From Allodiplogaster sudhausi (taxonomy: Eukaryota; Nematoda; Chromadorea; Rhabditida; Diplogasteridae): a DNA stretch of 64,000 bases. The translations under genes were made by a program, and so were the position numbers. Positions 47,120 through 59,600 of this stretch are shown here, one piece after another (the first letter of the stretch is position 1; every line of letters begins with the position of its first letter). A model generated the notes under the pieces. It saw only the letters and a list, made by a program, of their open reading frames with translations, had not been told where the DNA came from and searched no databases. Where the stretch lies: NCBI GenBank assembly GCA_945643635.1, contig CALZFC010000009.1, positions 6,373,501 to 6,437,500 of the forward strand, in the 5' to 3' direction.

Positions 47120-47760
47120 CCGCCTGTTTTAAGGATGAACAGAAAGCTAAGTTTAGTGTAAAAATAGTCTCGCTTTAAAGTGATGTTTTTTCGAATTTAT
47201 TTTAGGAAATTCTTCATGCTGTTATATTTTATTTCCTTGATAATATTTGTTATTAAAACATCTATGCATATTCTGACGAATTATTGCATAAACGTTATTT
47301 TTGGTCATATAAGACGTTCCAAGAGAGAGTCAAATACGATAAAATTGATAAACGTTTATGGACGACGAAATCGATGCGTAACTAAGATAATCGTGCTGTT
47401 TACAACTCTAATTTAGCCAGTTGGTCACAACAGTTAAGATATCGCTTACGACTTATTAGATATTATTAGCAGCAGTGCCATCCTATATGTATACCTCTCT
47501 CTCTCTCTCTCTTTCTTTCTCTTTCTCTCTCTATTTCTCTGCTTCTCCGCCATATTTCCTTTCTCAAATAAACATTCCTACGTCTCCAGTTTAATCTCAG
47601 TCTTAGGAAAGGATTTCTACCAATCTTTCATGCCCATCAGACTGCCTTCTTCTCCTCGTTTTCTCGTTTCCTCTTCGTTTTAGTCATATTATTTGTCACG
47701 TAAGTAAGTCCCTTCTTTATCTCGATTCCGCTCTCCGCAAGCACATTACACAGCATTAGC

Positions 47761-47792
<32 letters not shown>

Positions 47793-47797
<5 letters not shown>

Positions 47798-47836
47798 CTA
47801 GATAGAGAAAGAGATAGAGCACGAGAGAGAAAGAGA
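47793..47836. repeat. Left arm of a long-range inverted repeat
   Basis: GTGAACTAGATAGAGAAAGA and the following AGATAGAGCACGAGAGAG recur in reverse complement at 49152-49193, about 1.3 kb away. The unique GAACTAGATAG and GAGCACGAG segments show this is more than shared GA content. Confidence 0.8.
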
Positions 47837-48813
47837 GAAATAGAGAGAAAGGGAGAATAGATAGAGAGAGTAAGAGAGAGAGACAGGGAGAGAGTTGTAA
47901 ATGTCTCCATACAGATTAGCATCCTCATGAAATCTCTTGCCCACTACATTCATTGACCTATCAAAGACAAATCAATGATGTGCATGACAGATTTAATAGT
48001 TTTGGTTTCCTTTTTTAAATCTTAAAATAAAACGTTTTGTTGAAGTCTTCGTCGCCATGAGATCAATCATTTGTCATTGTTTTCTTATCAGGAAACTATC
48101 AGTTGAAGAGAATACGAACTTTTTTCGAGAAAGAAAGAACGAAAAGAAGCGAAAATAAAGGGATTGGAATAAAATGGCGAGGGGAAAAAATGAGAACGAC
48201 TCTAGGAGATGCCACAAGAGGTGGCGGACCATGTGGCCGTGCTCATGTGTCACATATCGCTTGCAGGTGGCCGTGGGTGTGAGTGACAGTTTCTCTGTCG
48301 CTCTTTTCTCTCCCACTTCCTCTGTCTCACACTCGCTCCCACTCTCTCTCTCTCTCTCTCCTCTATCTCTCGTTCTCTGTTTTTCTCACTCTCACTCTCT
48401 CACAACATCTCCCATCTCACCAAAAAAGGACAAGTCCAACGGGCACAAGTGTCGACGGCTGTCTCTGTCGGCCCTGAATTGCCTCCTCGAATGGGCACCG
48501 CAATGCGAGATGTGGCAGATTCAGTACCCCCTTTTCCCTCCTCTCTCCACTCATTCTCTCTATCTTCACTCTGGCTCTCTCTCTTGCCTTCTCCCTCCCT
48601 CTTTCAACCTCGTGACCATTCTGACCGATACTCAGCCCCCCAACCAGTGGCAACTCGCTTGCTCTGAATTGTGGATGATGGCATGATGTGAGAAAGGAGC
48701 CGTCCCCGAAAGATCTGCCTAAACCTAATTTTGTAAGGAGTTACATAAATACAACGATTCAGCACTAACTGCTTCTTTTTGTGATCTTTAATTCGCTGCA
48801 TTGTCCACTCAAC

Positions 48814-48848
48814 GATGTATGTACATATGTATGTATGTACATACATCT
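48814..48848. repeat. Palindromic TACATATGTA tract
   Basis: Alternating ATGTATGTACATATGTATGT and its complement make a self-complementary stretch of about 32 bp. Similar tracts lie near 25886, 27975, 51512, 53650, 60880 and 62005. Confidence 0.8.
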
Positions 48849-49107
48849 TTTTTTCTGCTGCTGTTCCTTCCAAATTCTGCGTCTGAAACGGTTAGTAGGC
48901 ACGTTTGAAAACGATGAGCTCACGAATTAGGCTTAAAGATCCTGCGAGAACTTATCGTTGATGCGAAGACATCTAATAAATTGGCATGAAATAAGGTGGA
49001 TGAAGAAGAGAAACGGATGAAGGACGAGTTGCGTTAGCCACGGTCAAAGATCAGAAAGACAGACTGAGCGAGAAAGAGAGAGGGAGGAGAGACCGAGAGG
49101 AAGAGAG

Positions 49108-49143
<36 letters not shown>

Positions 49144-49151
49144 GCCTTTCT

Positions 49152-49193
49152 CTCTCGTGCTCTATCTCTTTCTCTATCTAGTTCACTCTCTCT
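49152..49193. repeat. Right arm of a long-range inverted repeat
   Basis: CTCTCGTGCTCTATCTCTTT followed by CTCTATCTAGTTCAC is the reverse complement of the left arm near 47793. Confidence 0.8.
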
Positions 49194-50595
49194 CTATGCG
49201 TCGCGTCTTCTTCGTGTCTCAGGGGCCAATTTCCAGCGCAGGCTATGGTGTGGACGGCGACGCATCCTCTCTCTCGCTTCCCTCGGTTCTCCATTCCTCT
49301 TCTTCCACTTGTCCCTTCTCCACTCTTTTACTCCCCCCCCCCCCCCCTTCATTCGCCCCTCACGTCCTCATGCGAATGCCCCGGTACCCATCACAATCAA
49401 CAATGCAACCAGATCAGAAACAGTCGACCTTTTCTCGCTCTCCTCTCTTTCACTGCCTCCCTCTATCTCTCTCACTGTGTCTCTCTCTCCATCTTTCTCT
49501 CTCTCTCTCTGCCTCTGGCGTTCTCTCCGCCTCCCCTGTTCTATTTGAACATATGGTGCAGCCAAAATACGCACATTCTCTTTTAGTTCCCGCGCTTTTC
49601 TCGGGGGCACTCAATGCTTGTTCTGCCATCTTCCTTCTCTAATTCTATAAATTTCCTGCTTCCTTGTGCCTCTTTCTCTCTATATTTCCTTTCGTCATCC
49701 CCGCATTTCCATCTCTCTCTCTCTCTCATTCCACTCTCTCTCCCTCCCTCTTTCTCAATCTCTCCCCCCATTCCACCCTCCCTCTCTCTCTCTTTCCCCT
49801 CTCTCTCCCTCCCTCTCTCTCTCACTCTCTCTCTCTGTCTCTTTTTCTCTTCTTCTCATTCATGCGAGCGCGGCTAGAGTCGATTGTCGCCATCTAGCCT
49901 GGGCGCACTCCGAGATGTAAGCCAGACCAGCAGCCTGGCCAGCCCCTCCCTCTCCTCCCGGCCAAGAAAGTGCGAGAAGGCAATAGACTTCAGCCTAACG
50001 AGTAGCCCCAGTGGGACAGAGCGAGAACCTTTGTGCAGTGTTCGGTTTGTTCTCCATCCCGACCTCCCAGTTTCGGAGTGTCATCTATGCTCATCCCATT
50101 GGCGACCCCCACCTCTAAACAGTGTCTTTGAAGCTGTTCTTCACATACTGCTATGACTCATCAAATGCGTGTGCTCGTCATAGTCCTGCATGCCTAAACC
50201 TGCACAGCATTCTCCTTTTCCTCTTCGCTCAAAGTCGTTGCAAATGCTTCCTCAATGAAGAGGCAGTGCAGAATATGCTTGCCTCACCGAGGGGGCGTGC
50301 TACTTTCTGCATGGCGCTCATTAGATGAATTCGCCATCCCCTTTCACGTGCTCTTCCTCTTCTTTGTACTCTCTCTCTCTCTCTCTCTCGAAGATTCTCT
50401 CCTTTTCCTCGTGGAAGAGTAAGTAATGCTACACTTGGCTGCGATCTTCTGCGCTTCCCTTCGTACATGCATATATAATTTTGAATGCTAAGGAAGCAAA
50501 TGCCTATGCGTCTTCTTCTTGTCAACTCCTAGATTTGGATATAACATTCCAGCTGCTTCAACGATTATCCCTGTCACCTTCTTCTCTCTGCTCTA

Positions 50596-50637
<42 letters not shown>

Positions 50638-51185
50638 CTCTAGTTATCTTTCTCTTTTTATCATTCACATTCTTTCTTTATCCCTCTCTCTTTCTCCCTC
50701 ACAGTCTAGCCACATTGCATGACTATATGTTCGCTATATGTCTCATGGTCAGCAGAAGATTCTCAGAATCGTAATCTTACGGCACAAGTTTTCCATCCGA
50801 ACGCACCGGATTGGAAGAGTGCTATAATTGGTTTTTGTAGATTTGTAGAATTATGACGATCTCGTGTTGTTAAAGAGAAGCAGCCCGCGGCAATTATCGA
50901 GATGACATCCTCGATGCCATATGATTCGCTGCACTTTGGCGGCATTCCTCTTTTCCTCTCTCTCTCTCCCTTTCTCTCTCTCTCTCTCTCTTGCCCTCTT
51001 TCTCTCCCACTGCCTTTCTCCCATTTCCTCCACTCTCTTCTTACTACCTTAATGCTATTCTGTCTATATGATTCGCCTTCTCTGATGTGCCAGTCCCTTT
51101 TCTCGCCTCCTCTTGGCTGCGCCACTCCGCCGTGTCTCTCTTGCCACCTCCTCCTCCCACGAATGCGCATCTTCGCAGTTTATCT

Positions 51186-51225
<40 letters not shown>

Positions 51226-51511
51226 CTCTATTCTCTCCTTTCCTTCCCTCATTTCTATCTTCCTGCATCATTAGATTGGCAATCGACCCATGGGCATCTT
51301 TGTCCTTTTTTCCTCCCTTCCGCCTCTTCGTTACCTCCATCTCTTCAGCCCCTCCAGCACCGAATGATTTTCCTTGAATTCTTCTACACCCCTCACATGG
51401 CTACGTGCCTCCATCGAGTATTCATCGGTTCACATTAGCAATGGGCGCAGAAACAGTGCTGGGCAGTAAGTAGAAGAGGCAGCCTCGAAGCACTTCTCGG
51501 CTCTTCAAAGA

Positions 51512-51548
51512 ATGTATGTACATACATACATATGTATGTATGTACATG
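51512..51548. repeat. Palindromic TACATATGTA tract
   Basis: ATGTATGTACATACATACAT followed by ATGTATGTATGTACAT forms a near-perfect palindrome. Confidence 0.8.
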
Positions 51549-51967
51549 TGTAAACAAGCGAAGCGAAGAAGAAGCTGCCAGAGAGGGCGCGCGCTTGTTT
51601 GCTCTCTTTGCATCGATTATTGTGGAGAGCCAAGTCTCTCAATTGTCCCTAGGTCAGATAGGCTGATTACTGGACGGCGAATGTTTGCTGTCCTTTCTGA
51701 ATCTTCAACTGGATATCTATCGAATTAGAGTTAAAATAAAGGGAAAAAAGAGAGAAATGGAGAGAATGCTTGAAGTGTGTAGAATAAAAGAGCATTTTGA
51801 AATAAACATGTAATGCTATTGCAGTCGAAATGGAATTTCATTGTTGTCGCCCTCAGTTTCAACGATTTCCCACTCCGGTCTCCATGCACTTTCCCTCGCG
51901 CTCGCTCGGCTCACTCAAATTCTCTTTATTTTTCTCCAACTCTCTCTCTCTATTATTTGCTTTCAAA

Positions 51968-52768
51968 ATGTTCCGTTTGTTAGTTCTGTCACTTGAAGCT
52001 TTTTTACTATTCATGGTAAGTTGATACCTTTTTGCTACATAATTTACATATTGCGGTCACTTTCTCCTAAACGGCACCTTCTCAATTTTCAAGAAAAATG
52101 CCAATGCCGCACACTTTCAGTAAAGGCGCCATCCAATCGCGCATTGTATGCCAGAAGAGATTTAGAATGATGTGAAATATGGATGATTATGAAGAGATAA
52201 ATAGAGCGAGTGGAGAGAGCAAGGAGTTACAGAGAGATGGATATGGAGAACGGAGGAAGTGATGCAGTGAGAAAGTAATTCTCATCAGCAATAGCGCAAG
52301 AAAAGGAATAAGTCTCTGTTTGGCCTGATAAGAAGCACTTTCTACTGTTCCTCTCTTTTAGACACTTCCCATGAGTAGCGCAGACATGTTTGATGAGATT
52401 GCTTGCCGATCTAGTACGTACATGTGTAAGAGTGCATCTCTAGCTTGAGTTATCTGCGTAGTCTCTTCATATCCATCATCCTTCAAAATAATGATTCCAT
52501 ATTTTAAGGATATACATAAATGTGTACACCTCTCCATCAGACTCACTCTCTTAACAACTTATCTTTTTCTTACGCAGACATAAGAAGTCTTTGCGGTGAC
52601 ACTCACAAGCCTCCTCTCGATTCGCTCACCGCTTATACCTTGGCTTTAATGGATATGTTTTTCTACTCTCATCCTAATAACACTGGTGAAAAAGTCTGGC
52701 AAGCTATTGAAAGAGGAACACTGCTTCTGCCTTCTATAAATGCAGTGGAATGCGCTAAGTCTATCTGA
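51968..52768 (+). CDS. Small secreted protein, unrecognised family
   Basis: Three exons (51968-52015, 52362-52413, 52578-52768) give 96 residues. Exon 1 is almost exactly a signal peptide (MFRLLVLSLEAFLLFM), and the junction with exon 2 gives a plausible cleavage region around LPMSSA. The mature part has three cysteines (IACRS, SLCGD, VECAK), an NNT glycosylation sequon, and a likely helical middle (LTAYTLALMDMFFY). All phases fit and the stop is TGA. I recognise no family. A small disulfide-containing secreted protein such as a signalling or defence peptide is possible, but that is a guess. A second gene starts 185 bp downstream on the same strand. Confidence 0.68.
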
Positions 52769-52953
52769 TTCGTTCCTAAAATACACATTAATCTGTATAG
52801 AACTATTGGAGCTTCATTTTTTTCATCATTTATATTCATTCCATGTTCTCTGGCAATCTTGGCGAACATTTTTCCTGTTTCTTTTTGACAGAAAATTAAA
52901 TTGATTGATGACTAATGTTTTAATATTATTCCCCCTTTTCTTTTGTCCGGAAG

Positions 52954-54368
52954 ATGGCAGCAGCGGCGGCGGCGGCAATCTCGGCGGCCACGGGCGGCAT
53001 GGAACTGCTGAACATTCATCCCTCGGCGTCCAAGCCGAGCCTCGTCTCCTCTTTCTGGTCCCTCCACGTCCAAATGCAGGTCTGTCTGTGGCCAGAAGGG
53101 GCCTATAAACGACGCACAGCCTGGGCCAGCCTCATCCCCTCACTAGCAAAAGGCCGCAAAGAATTAGAGAGAGAGACATCGGAACGGTGGCTAGCTTTCC
53201 ATATACTCCCCGACTATCTTTGGCAATTCCCCCGGCTCGGTCCCCTTCCCCCTTTCAGAATCACACCCTCCTCGTTGTTCTCTCTCCTTTCAATTAGCAT
53301 TTGCAAGAAGGACGCTGCATATTTTTGTATTTCCACCTTCACGATTTAGTTAAAAGGATCTTTTTTTTAGTTGAACGATCAGCTGATATTTTCCTGTTTA
53401 TGTAACAAACGACAAAACTCTTCCATCTCATACTGTATGAAAGCTCTTTTGGAAAACAACTCGCTGCGCCGAGGTGCTCGCCTGTTTCTGTTGTTGTGGA
53501 ATGCAAAGGAGTCATTAGAAGTGTATTGAAGTGAAGAGAGCGGGAAGGTGCCCATTTTCTATATATAACTAATGTTCACACTGAAATATGCCATTAGAAG
53601 GGACAAATGCATATTCAGAAAAGTGTGGGGCATACTGCATATACTTACTTACATACATATGTACTTACTTCCATAGAAGATAAAGGGATACAGAATAAAA
53701 CTACACATATGTTTGTAGATATGGACAATGAAATTGGCTGTAAAGGTGAAAATGATGCCAACGCTGTCTTCATTTGCAATGGACGTAAAAGAAATGGATT
53801 AACGACTGAACTAATTAATTAATCAAAGGAGCACGAGACTCCGCGGCGCGAATTCAAGATTGAGTTCTTGCTACTTTAATTAATGCAAAAAAAATACTGT
53901 AGAGTGAGTTGTATTAGTTTTCTTGTAGAACTGCGACACGTCCGAGCACGATTTGAAGTGCGGCAGCTCGCGCGCCTCTCTGCCAGACGAAGCTGCCGTC
54001 GTGCGGCAGGCACCGCCCATCGAGGGCTTTCGCCGTGTGCGCAGTCTCTCCGGTACGGATTTTTTTTTGTTAAATAATTATGAAATATTAGAATGCATTG
54101 ATTAATGTTACCCAATAGATCATTTTACTAATACACCAATTTTCTAGACATTCACGGAGGCGTCGTGGCGAATCTCGACGAGTGCCAGGCGTCCATCTTC
54201 GGCGGCAGCGGAATGGCGTCCGAGCTGCCGTCGGCGCGCGCGCCCCCGCACGAGGACCACGCAGAGAAGCAGCGACGCATCTCCTTCTCCGTCCAGGAGT
54301 GGCTGCGGCACGTCGAGCCCGCGCCCTCCTTCCCACACTCCGCCGCCCTCGCAGAGACCGGCCGCTAA
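52954..54368 (+). CDS. Unrecognised 156-residue protein with poly-Ala start
   Basis: Three exons in phase: 52954-53079, 53929-54052, 54148-54368. The start is MAAAAAAAISAATGGMELLN, with the alanines coded by a GCG-rich run. The rest is polar, with Arg/Ser phosphosite-like motifs (FRRVRSLSG, KQRRISFSV) and an EWLRHVEP segment near the end. No signal peptide or membrane segment is seen, so it is probably cytosolic or nuclear. GC-rich third positions and clean splice signals support coding status. CCGGAAG immediately before the ATG could be a cis or trans splice acceptor, so an upstream exon cannot be excluded. Function unknown. Confidence 0.6.
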
Positions 54369-56681
54369 CCATTCATCCATCCTTCTCACACTTTCTTTCT
54401 TGCATTTTATATACATACATATTTATCTCTTTCCTTTGATCTTTGGACCACACCACAAAAGAACATGAAGAATTAAATGTTATGCATTCACAGTTCCTTA
54501 GCGTTCACAATTACGGCAATGTAGATATTTCTCCGAACTCCATAGGAGATTCTTGCGAGCTTGCAATTGTACATGTCATTTCTTTTTTAAATTTAAATTA
54601 GTAAGAGCCGCTCATAGATATTTAGTCTTCGAATGTATAGTGAAAATACTTCTTTAGTTGAACTGTGTACATCATTTTATTTTTCAACTTTGAATTTTTA
54701 TGAAGAACTGAGGCCATATTCCGAGAAAGATTTTTCTTCTTCCTCGCTTTGCTTTAGCTTTCAAGTACGGTTGATGAGCACATCGAGTCTACTACGTCAT
54801 CATTTTACTCTACTATTTCTTAAAACAATTTTCTACGACCTTCCAAGTTGCGCTGTCTTGCTAGAGAGCTGTCTCCTTCCTGGTCTCTTTGTCTCGGAAG
54901 AGGCTTCTCAAAGCCAGTTTTGTTAGCCCTTTATTCATCTGCCTTACAAGCTTGAATATTGTGTGCGTGTGTGTTTATTTTCTCACATAAGACGTGAAAA
55001 GAACTCATTGAACCAGTGTGACTTTCGTGTAGCAACGGCGTGTTCATGGAAGTCCAATCGTTCATTTTTAGCACGTTTTTATTCATTTCACAAATGTCGC
55101 CACGGTCTGCTGTACACAACGAATGTGGGTAAACAGAAGGAGACTCGGGGAGAGCCGGGCATGCTATGGTACTAAGGATGGTTAATATGATGTGGCAGCT
55201 GAACAAGGGGACATCAGAGAGTGAGAAGACAGAGAGAGAACTACGAGATACGATGAACAGTTTCAGAGCTGTGCTTCTGCCTAGAGAAGGCGTCTGAAAG
55301 TAGAGATGAAGAGGGGGGGGGGGAGGGTGGCTAGGGCATAGTATCCGCTTTGGAGGGGTCGGAGAAGGGGGGCAGGCCTATTCTAGTGGCGGATGCCTTC
55401 GAGTTCGGAGAAGTCAATCAAAGGGACACAATTTTCTCTTTTTTTTGCCTTCACTGCGAATTGGAGACGGGAACAGCTTTGGCTCGGAAGTTGAACCGAG
55501 CGGAGAAAAAGAAAACAAAAAACGGCGAAGCGACAATGAAACCCCAACAAAATGGAACAGAGAACTCTAAACGGACTGATAAACACTTTTCGGGATACTG
55601 GGAAGAAGGGAAAAGAAGATTGGCTATAAGACAAAGAGGGTGTGCCCAACTGCAAGATAACAGGGCGTGGAGCTTAAGAAAGTTGATGGCAGAAGGTTGC
55701 ACTCATTAAAGGCAGAGTGGGGGAGGGCGGAGAGTACGGAAGATGCGAGGGGACAACGTGAGTACAAAGAGAGGGTGAGGATGGCGAGAGAACGTCAGGG
55801 GGCTGGAGGTAAAGAAAGGGAGAGACAGAGACAGAGAAAGAAATAATGAAGTCAAGGGCCGCACACGCATACAAACACTCGTAGAAGGAGGGGCTCGGGG
55901 AGGAGGGGATCAGCTCTTATCGTAGATGAGAGGCAAACCAACAATTACAACAAGTAGTGGAGTAGAGTCAGCTTAATAGATAGCAGATAAATCAAGATAG
56001 GGGAGAGAGCAGATAAGAAATGACAGGAAGAAAGATAACAGAAACACCGCAAAAGAAAGAGAAAGGGTAACCGAGCCGTCTTACTACAACCGGATAAGCA
56101 AGGCGCGCGACGGGGCGAGACACAACTATGGAGACGACCACTCGAGGTTAAGGCAGCTGGTGCTTCTGATAGGAGATACATAGAGAAACAGCTACTTCTA
56201 TGCTCTAACCATAAATGGTCCTCTACCACACCGAGAATGGCGATTATGCCAACGGAAAGGAGAGAAAATTAGTACGAGAAGAGGAAGGTGGGTATTTTAC
56301 GTGATGAGTGACGGAAAATGCGACAAATGACGCTGTTTGGGGATGAGAACATTGCGTGAGTGAGAGAAATGTGGAAAGGAGAGATAGAGAGAGAGAGAGT
56401 CAGAGAAGAAAGAAGAGGGATGCGATAGAAAGAGCTAAGAGGGACGAAGGGTAAGAGCATCATGTACAACGCGTATGTGAGATGATGCGCATGAGAGCAG
56501 CAGGCATATAATGGACATGCGAGGGTGTGTGCGAGAGTGAGAGAGTGCGAGAGACAGAAAGAACAGAATGGTAATATGTGATCGATATTCGATAATGACA
56601 ACGAAGCAACACGAGTAACGGGGTTTTGGCAACAGATTGAGGAAGAGCGTGCGTGCCGTGATGTTCAATCGATATGGTGGT
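54369..56681. other. Intergenic region
   Basis: About 2.3 kb between the plus-strand poly-Ala gene and the 3' end of the minus-strand EAAEK gene. AT-rich to 55,150, then purine-rich (GA, GGGG) on the plus strand to 56,600. ORFs here are compositional; nothing with splice or motif support. Confidence 0.5.
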
Positions 56682-59600
56682 TTATTGATCCTTCAGGAGC
56701 TCAGAGACGTGGACGCCCTGCTGCTTCGCCTGCTGGTACGTCGCAAATTGCGGCGATTCCTGCAACCGAGAACGGATGGGTTCGAGAGTCAACAGAAGAA
56801 TAGTGAAAGAGAGCACCTTGAAGATGCGAATCTTGCGCTGAAGCGAGCGCGTGCTGTCACGGTAGACGTTCAGCTTGCTCTTGACCATGTCCTGTAAGCA
56901 AAGTAAATTATCTTCTTTTTTAAGGAATTATTGAAGAATAACTACGATTACAATGTACATATGTACAAACATGAATTATGATTGTCTCAATTGGAATGGT
57001 GATAAACGACTTTCCGTTCCCTGAGCCGACCTCAAAGTTGTCGCCGTGGGCGTCGATGAGATCGGAGCAGTAGATGATGTCGCGGGGCAGCAGCCTCGAG
57101 ACGCGATCTCGACTCGGCGTCATGGGACGCGACGGCACGGGAGAGCGCTCGCACGCGAGGATCAGCGGCTTGTGCTCGAGCTTCACGACGGGCGGCTTCT
57201 CCTGCTCCATACGCAGCAGCTGCGCTTCGATTGTCAGACGCTCAACGTGTTTTATTCTTTTATTGCTTTATTAATTAAAATCAACATTTAAATTATCGAT
57301 TCATCACAACGTCACGAAGAAACTTGCTGTCAATTTGTTAGGACACCCTGAACGTAGCGTTTTAGTCTGTAAAAAAGAGTACTCTTCATTGGAACATATA
57401 GACAGCAAGCTCTTTTTACAGAATAATCCTTCACTCTCCATCCATACATTTCCCGAGCAGGCAATGAACAACAGTATCTGGCACTCGAACAAAAGAGGAA
57501 TTAGCAGAACTAATCAGACTCATGTCAGAATAACCCCCAACCATTTACAATTCAGCTATGGTTCTTCGTTCTATATACACAAAGGATGGATATCACGTCA
57601 AAATAAATTAAGAATGGACAAGATTCTTGGATAAATGCGGGCATATATTAAATGAAAATCGCTTACGTTATCCTCCACTTCCAGGCATTTCTGAAACGAT
57701 GCTTGTCGCAGAATTTGTGGAGAAATATCCATTAAATCCATTTGGAAAAAAATAGAAAGCTTAGAAAATAAATATTTTGCACAACAATCTCCGTAATTTT
57801 GGCCTCTTGCTCACCATGGAGTTGTTGTCGACCTCGAGTCCGGGATGCGTCTTCTGGAGAGTCTCGTGCACGAGCTTCATGACATTCTGCGAGAACTGCG
57901 TCGGGGATGCGGCCGACTCGGCGTCGATCTCCTTCGCGGCGTAGATCGTCTCGGTAAGCACTGCAAAAAGAAATCATTCATTCAATATAAATAATCAATC
58001 AATCTTTTGTTTCTTATCAATAAAACACTATTTCTACGAAAACAGAAAAGGTTTTTATTGCCCTAAATACTTTTGATTATTAGATTATAAGTCAACAGAA
58101 TGCATATCCGGCGCCCGAGCAGAAGAGAATTTCCCCCTCCTCTTCAGCCACAAACCCCCAAGACGATGAATGAGCAGCCGGTTGAAGACGGCCTCCATGG
58201 AATGGAGTCGCCCATTGCAAGTGGTAGCCATAATTGGTCAGAGAAGCGAGCAAAAGGGATTCTGGAACTTTTCAAGATCGGGATCGAACTGGTGCGAACC
58301 AGAAGTGCACAAGGTGGTGGGCAAGACGAGGGAAAGAGAGCGAGAAGGAGACAGCGAGGGATGGAGAGATGCAGAGAGAAGAAACAAACAGAGGGATATG
58401 GTAAGAGAAAGAGTCTGTGAGAGAGAAAGAGGAAAAGAGAATGACAGATTTATTTGATCTCTCGTGACTCGCTCACTAGCGGCTGCTTCATCGCTTAGAT
58501 GAAGCATCTAGTTTGAGCGCCTCTGGAGGGGAACAGAGGCAGCGGCAGCGATAGAAGGAGGAGAACACGAGAGAGAGAGAGAAAGAGAGAAAGATAGAGA
58601 GACAGAGGAGAGGCAGAGAGGGAAGAGTGCAATTGAGAAAAAGAGAAAATGAAGAGAGAGGAATGTCATATGAGCCGGAAGGCAATGTGATTAGTGAAAC
58701 AGATTGAAAAAAACATGAAGAGAAAGAGGCAGAGAGAGAGAGAGAGAGTAAGAGATAGGGCAGATAAAGAGTGAGAGGGGCCAGAGAAAGCGAGAACAAA
58801 AAATGAGCTATTACATCCTCATAGAAGGGAGCTGCCCGTGAAGGCAACAAACGGGAGGAAAGTGACTTGGCATTGAGTCAGCCTATCACAAGGACTGCAC
58901 CCAAGAAGAATGATGCCATGACATTTTCTCCCCTTGGCTGACATGAGCAGAATGGATGGGCGACAACATTGTTCAGCTGACTGACTGGCAGCTTCTCGTG
59001 GCTCCTTTCTATCTTCCTATTGACTACATCCGTTATCAACAGCGTTATCTCGACTGATCTCACAAAACGTTGTTTGCATTGACCCTCTTCAGACAATAAA
59101 CATGGCTTTTCATGACTGAAGACCCCTTGAAATAAGAAAAAGAGAGAGAGAAAAGAAATGAATGAGACGAGTAGCTGACTGGAGATTTCCTTGTCGGCGC
59201 AGTCGCTGGAGGTGACCTCGTTGACCTGAATGGGCGGAGAGTGAGTGCCGGCCATGGCCCCATCGGCAGCCGCCGCCTTGGGCGCCTCCTGTGAAAAGCG
59301 ACAGAAGCGAGTTGACGGCGGACGAAACAGAGGAGAGTGCGAGGGGTGGAAGAGGGAAAGCGAGAGACGCAGAGAAGGGAGAAACACTCATTTACAGGGG
59401 CCAAGCACACACTATCCATGCAGAGTTCGTCATAAGGATCAGAGATCGAATGAATGTATCACAGAAAACTACATGGATATGGCATACACACGATGAATAC
59501 AGAAGAGGAAGAGAAAAGATACAACCTAATACTTCTTCTAAATGGAGTGCTCGTGCCGAATGTTAATGAGAAGGGCAGTGTTAGCTTGATGAGTATAGCA

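Larger units (their letters stand above)
47120..51967. other. Gene-poor, CT-rich intergenic region
   Basis: Almost 5 kb without a supported gene. It holds CT or GA tracts near 47494-47530, 47764-47795, 48340-48410, 49110-49140, 49440-49520, 49690-49850, 50365-50390, 50598-50632, 50955-51000 and 51186-51225. It also has two palindromic TACATATGTA clusters and a roughly 40 bp inverted repeat pair. Long reading frames are low-complexity Ser/Leu artefacts. Confidence 0.6.

Noticed and set aside
47637..51438. Many ORFs rich in Ser/Leu or Arg/Glu, up to about 178 codons
   Set aside because: Translations of CT/GA microsatellites, with no splice logic, domain or start context.
53607..53822. 71-codon ORF in the intron of the poly-Ala gene
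   Set aside because: No splice signals that keep phase with the flanking exons; contains simple-repeat sequence.
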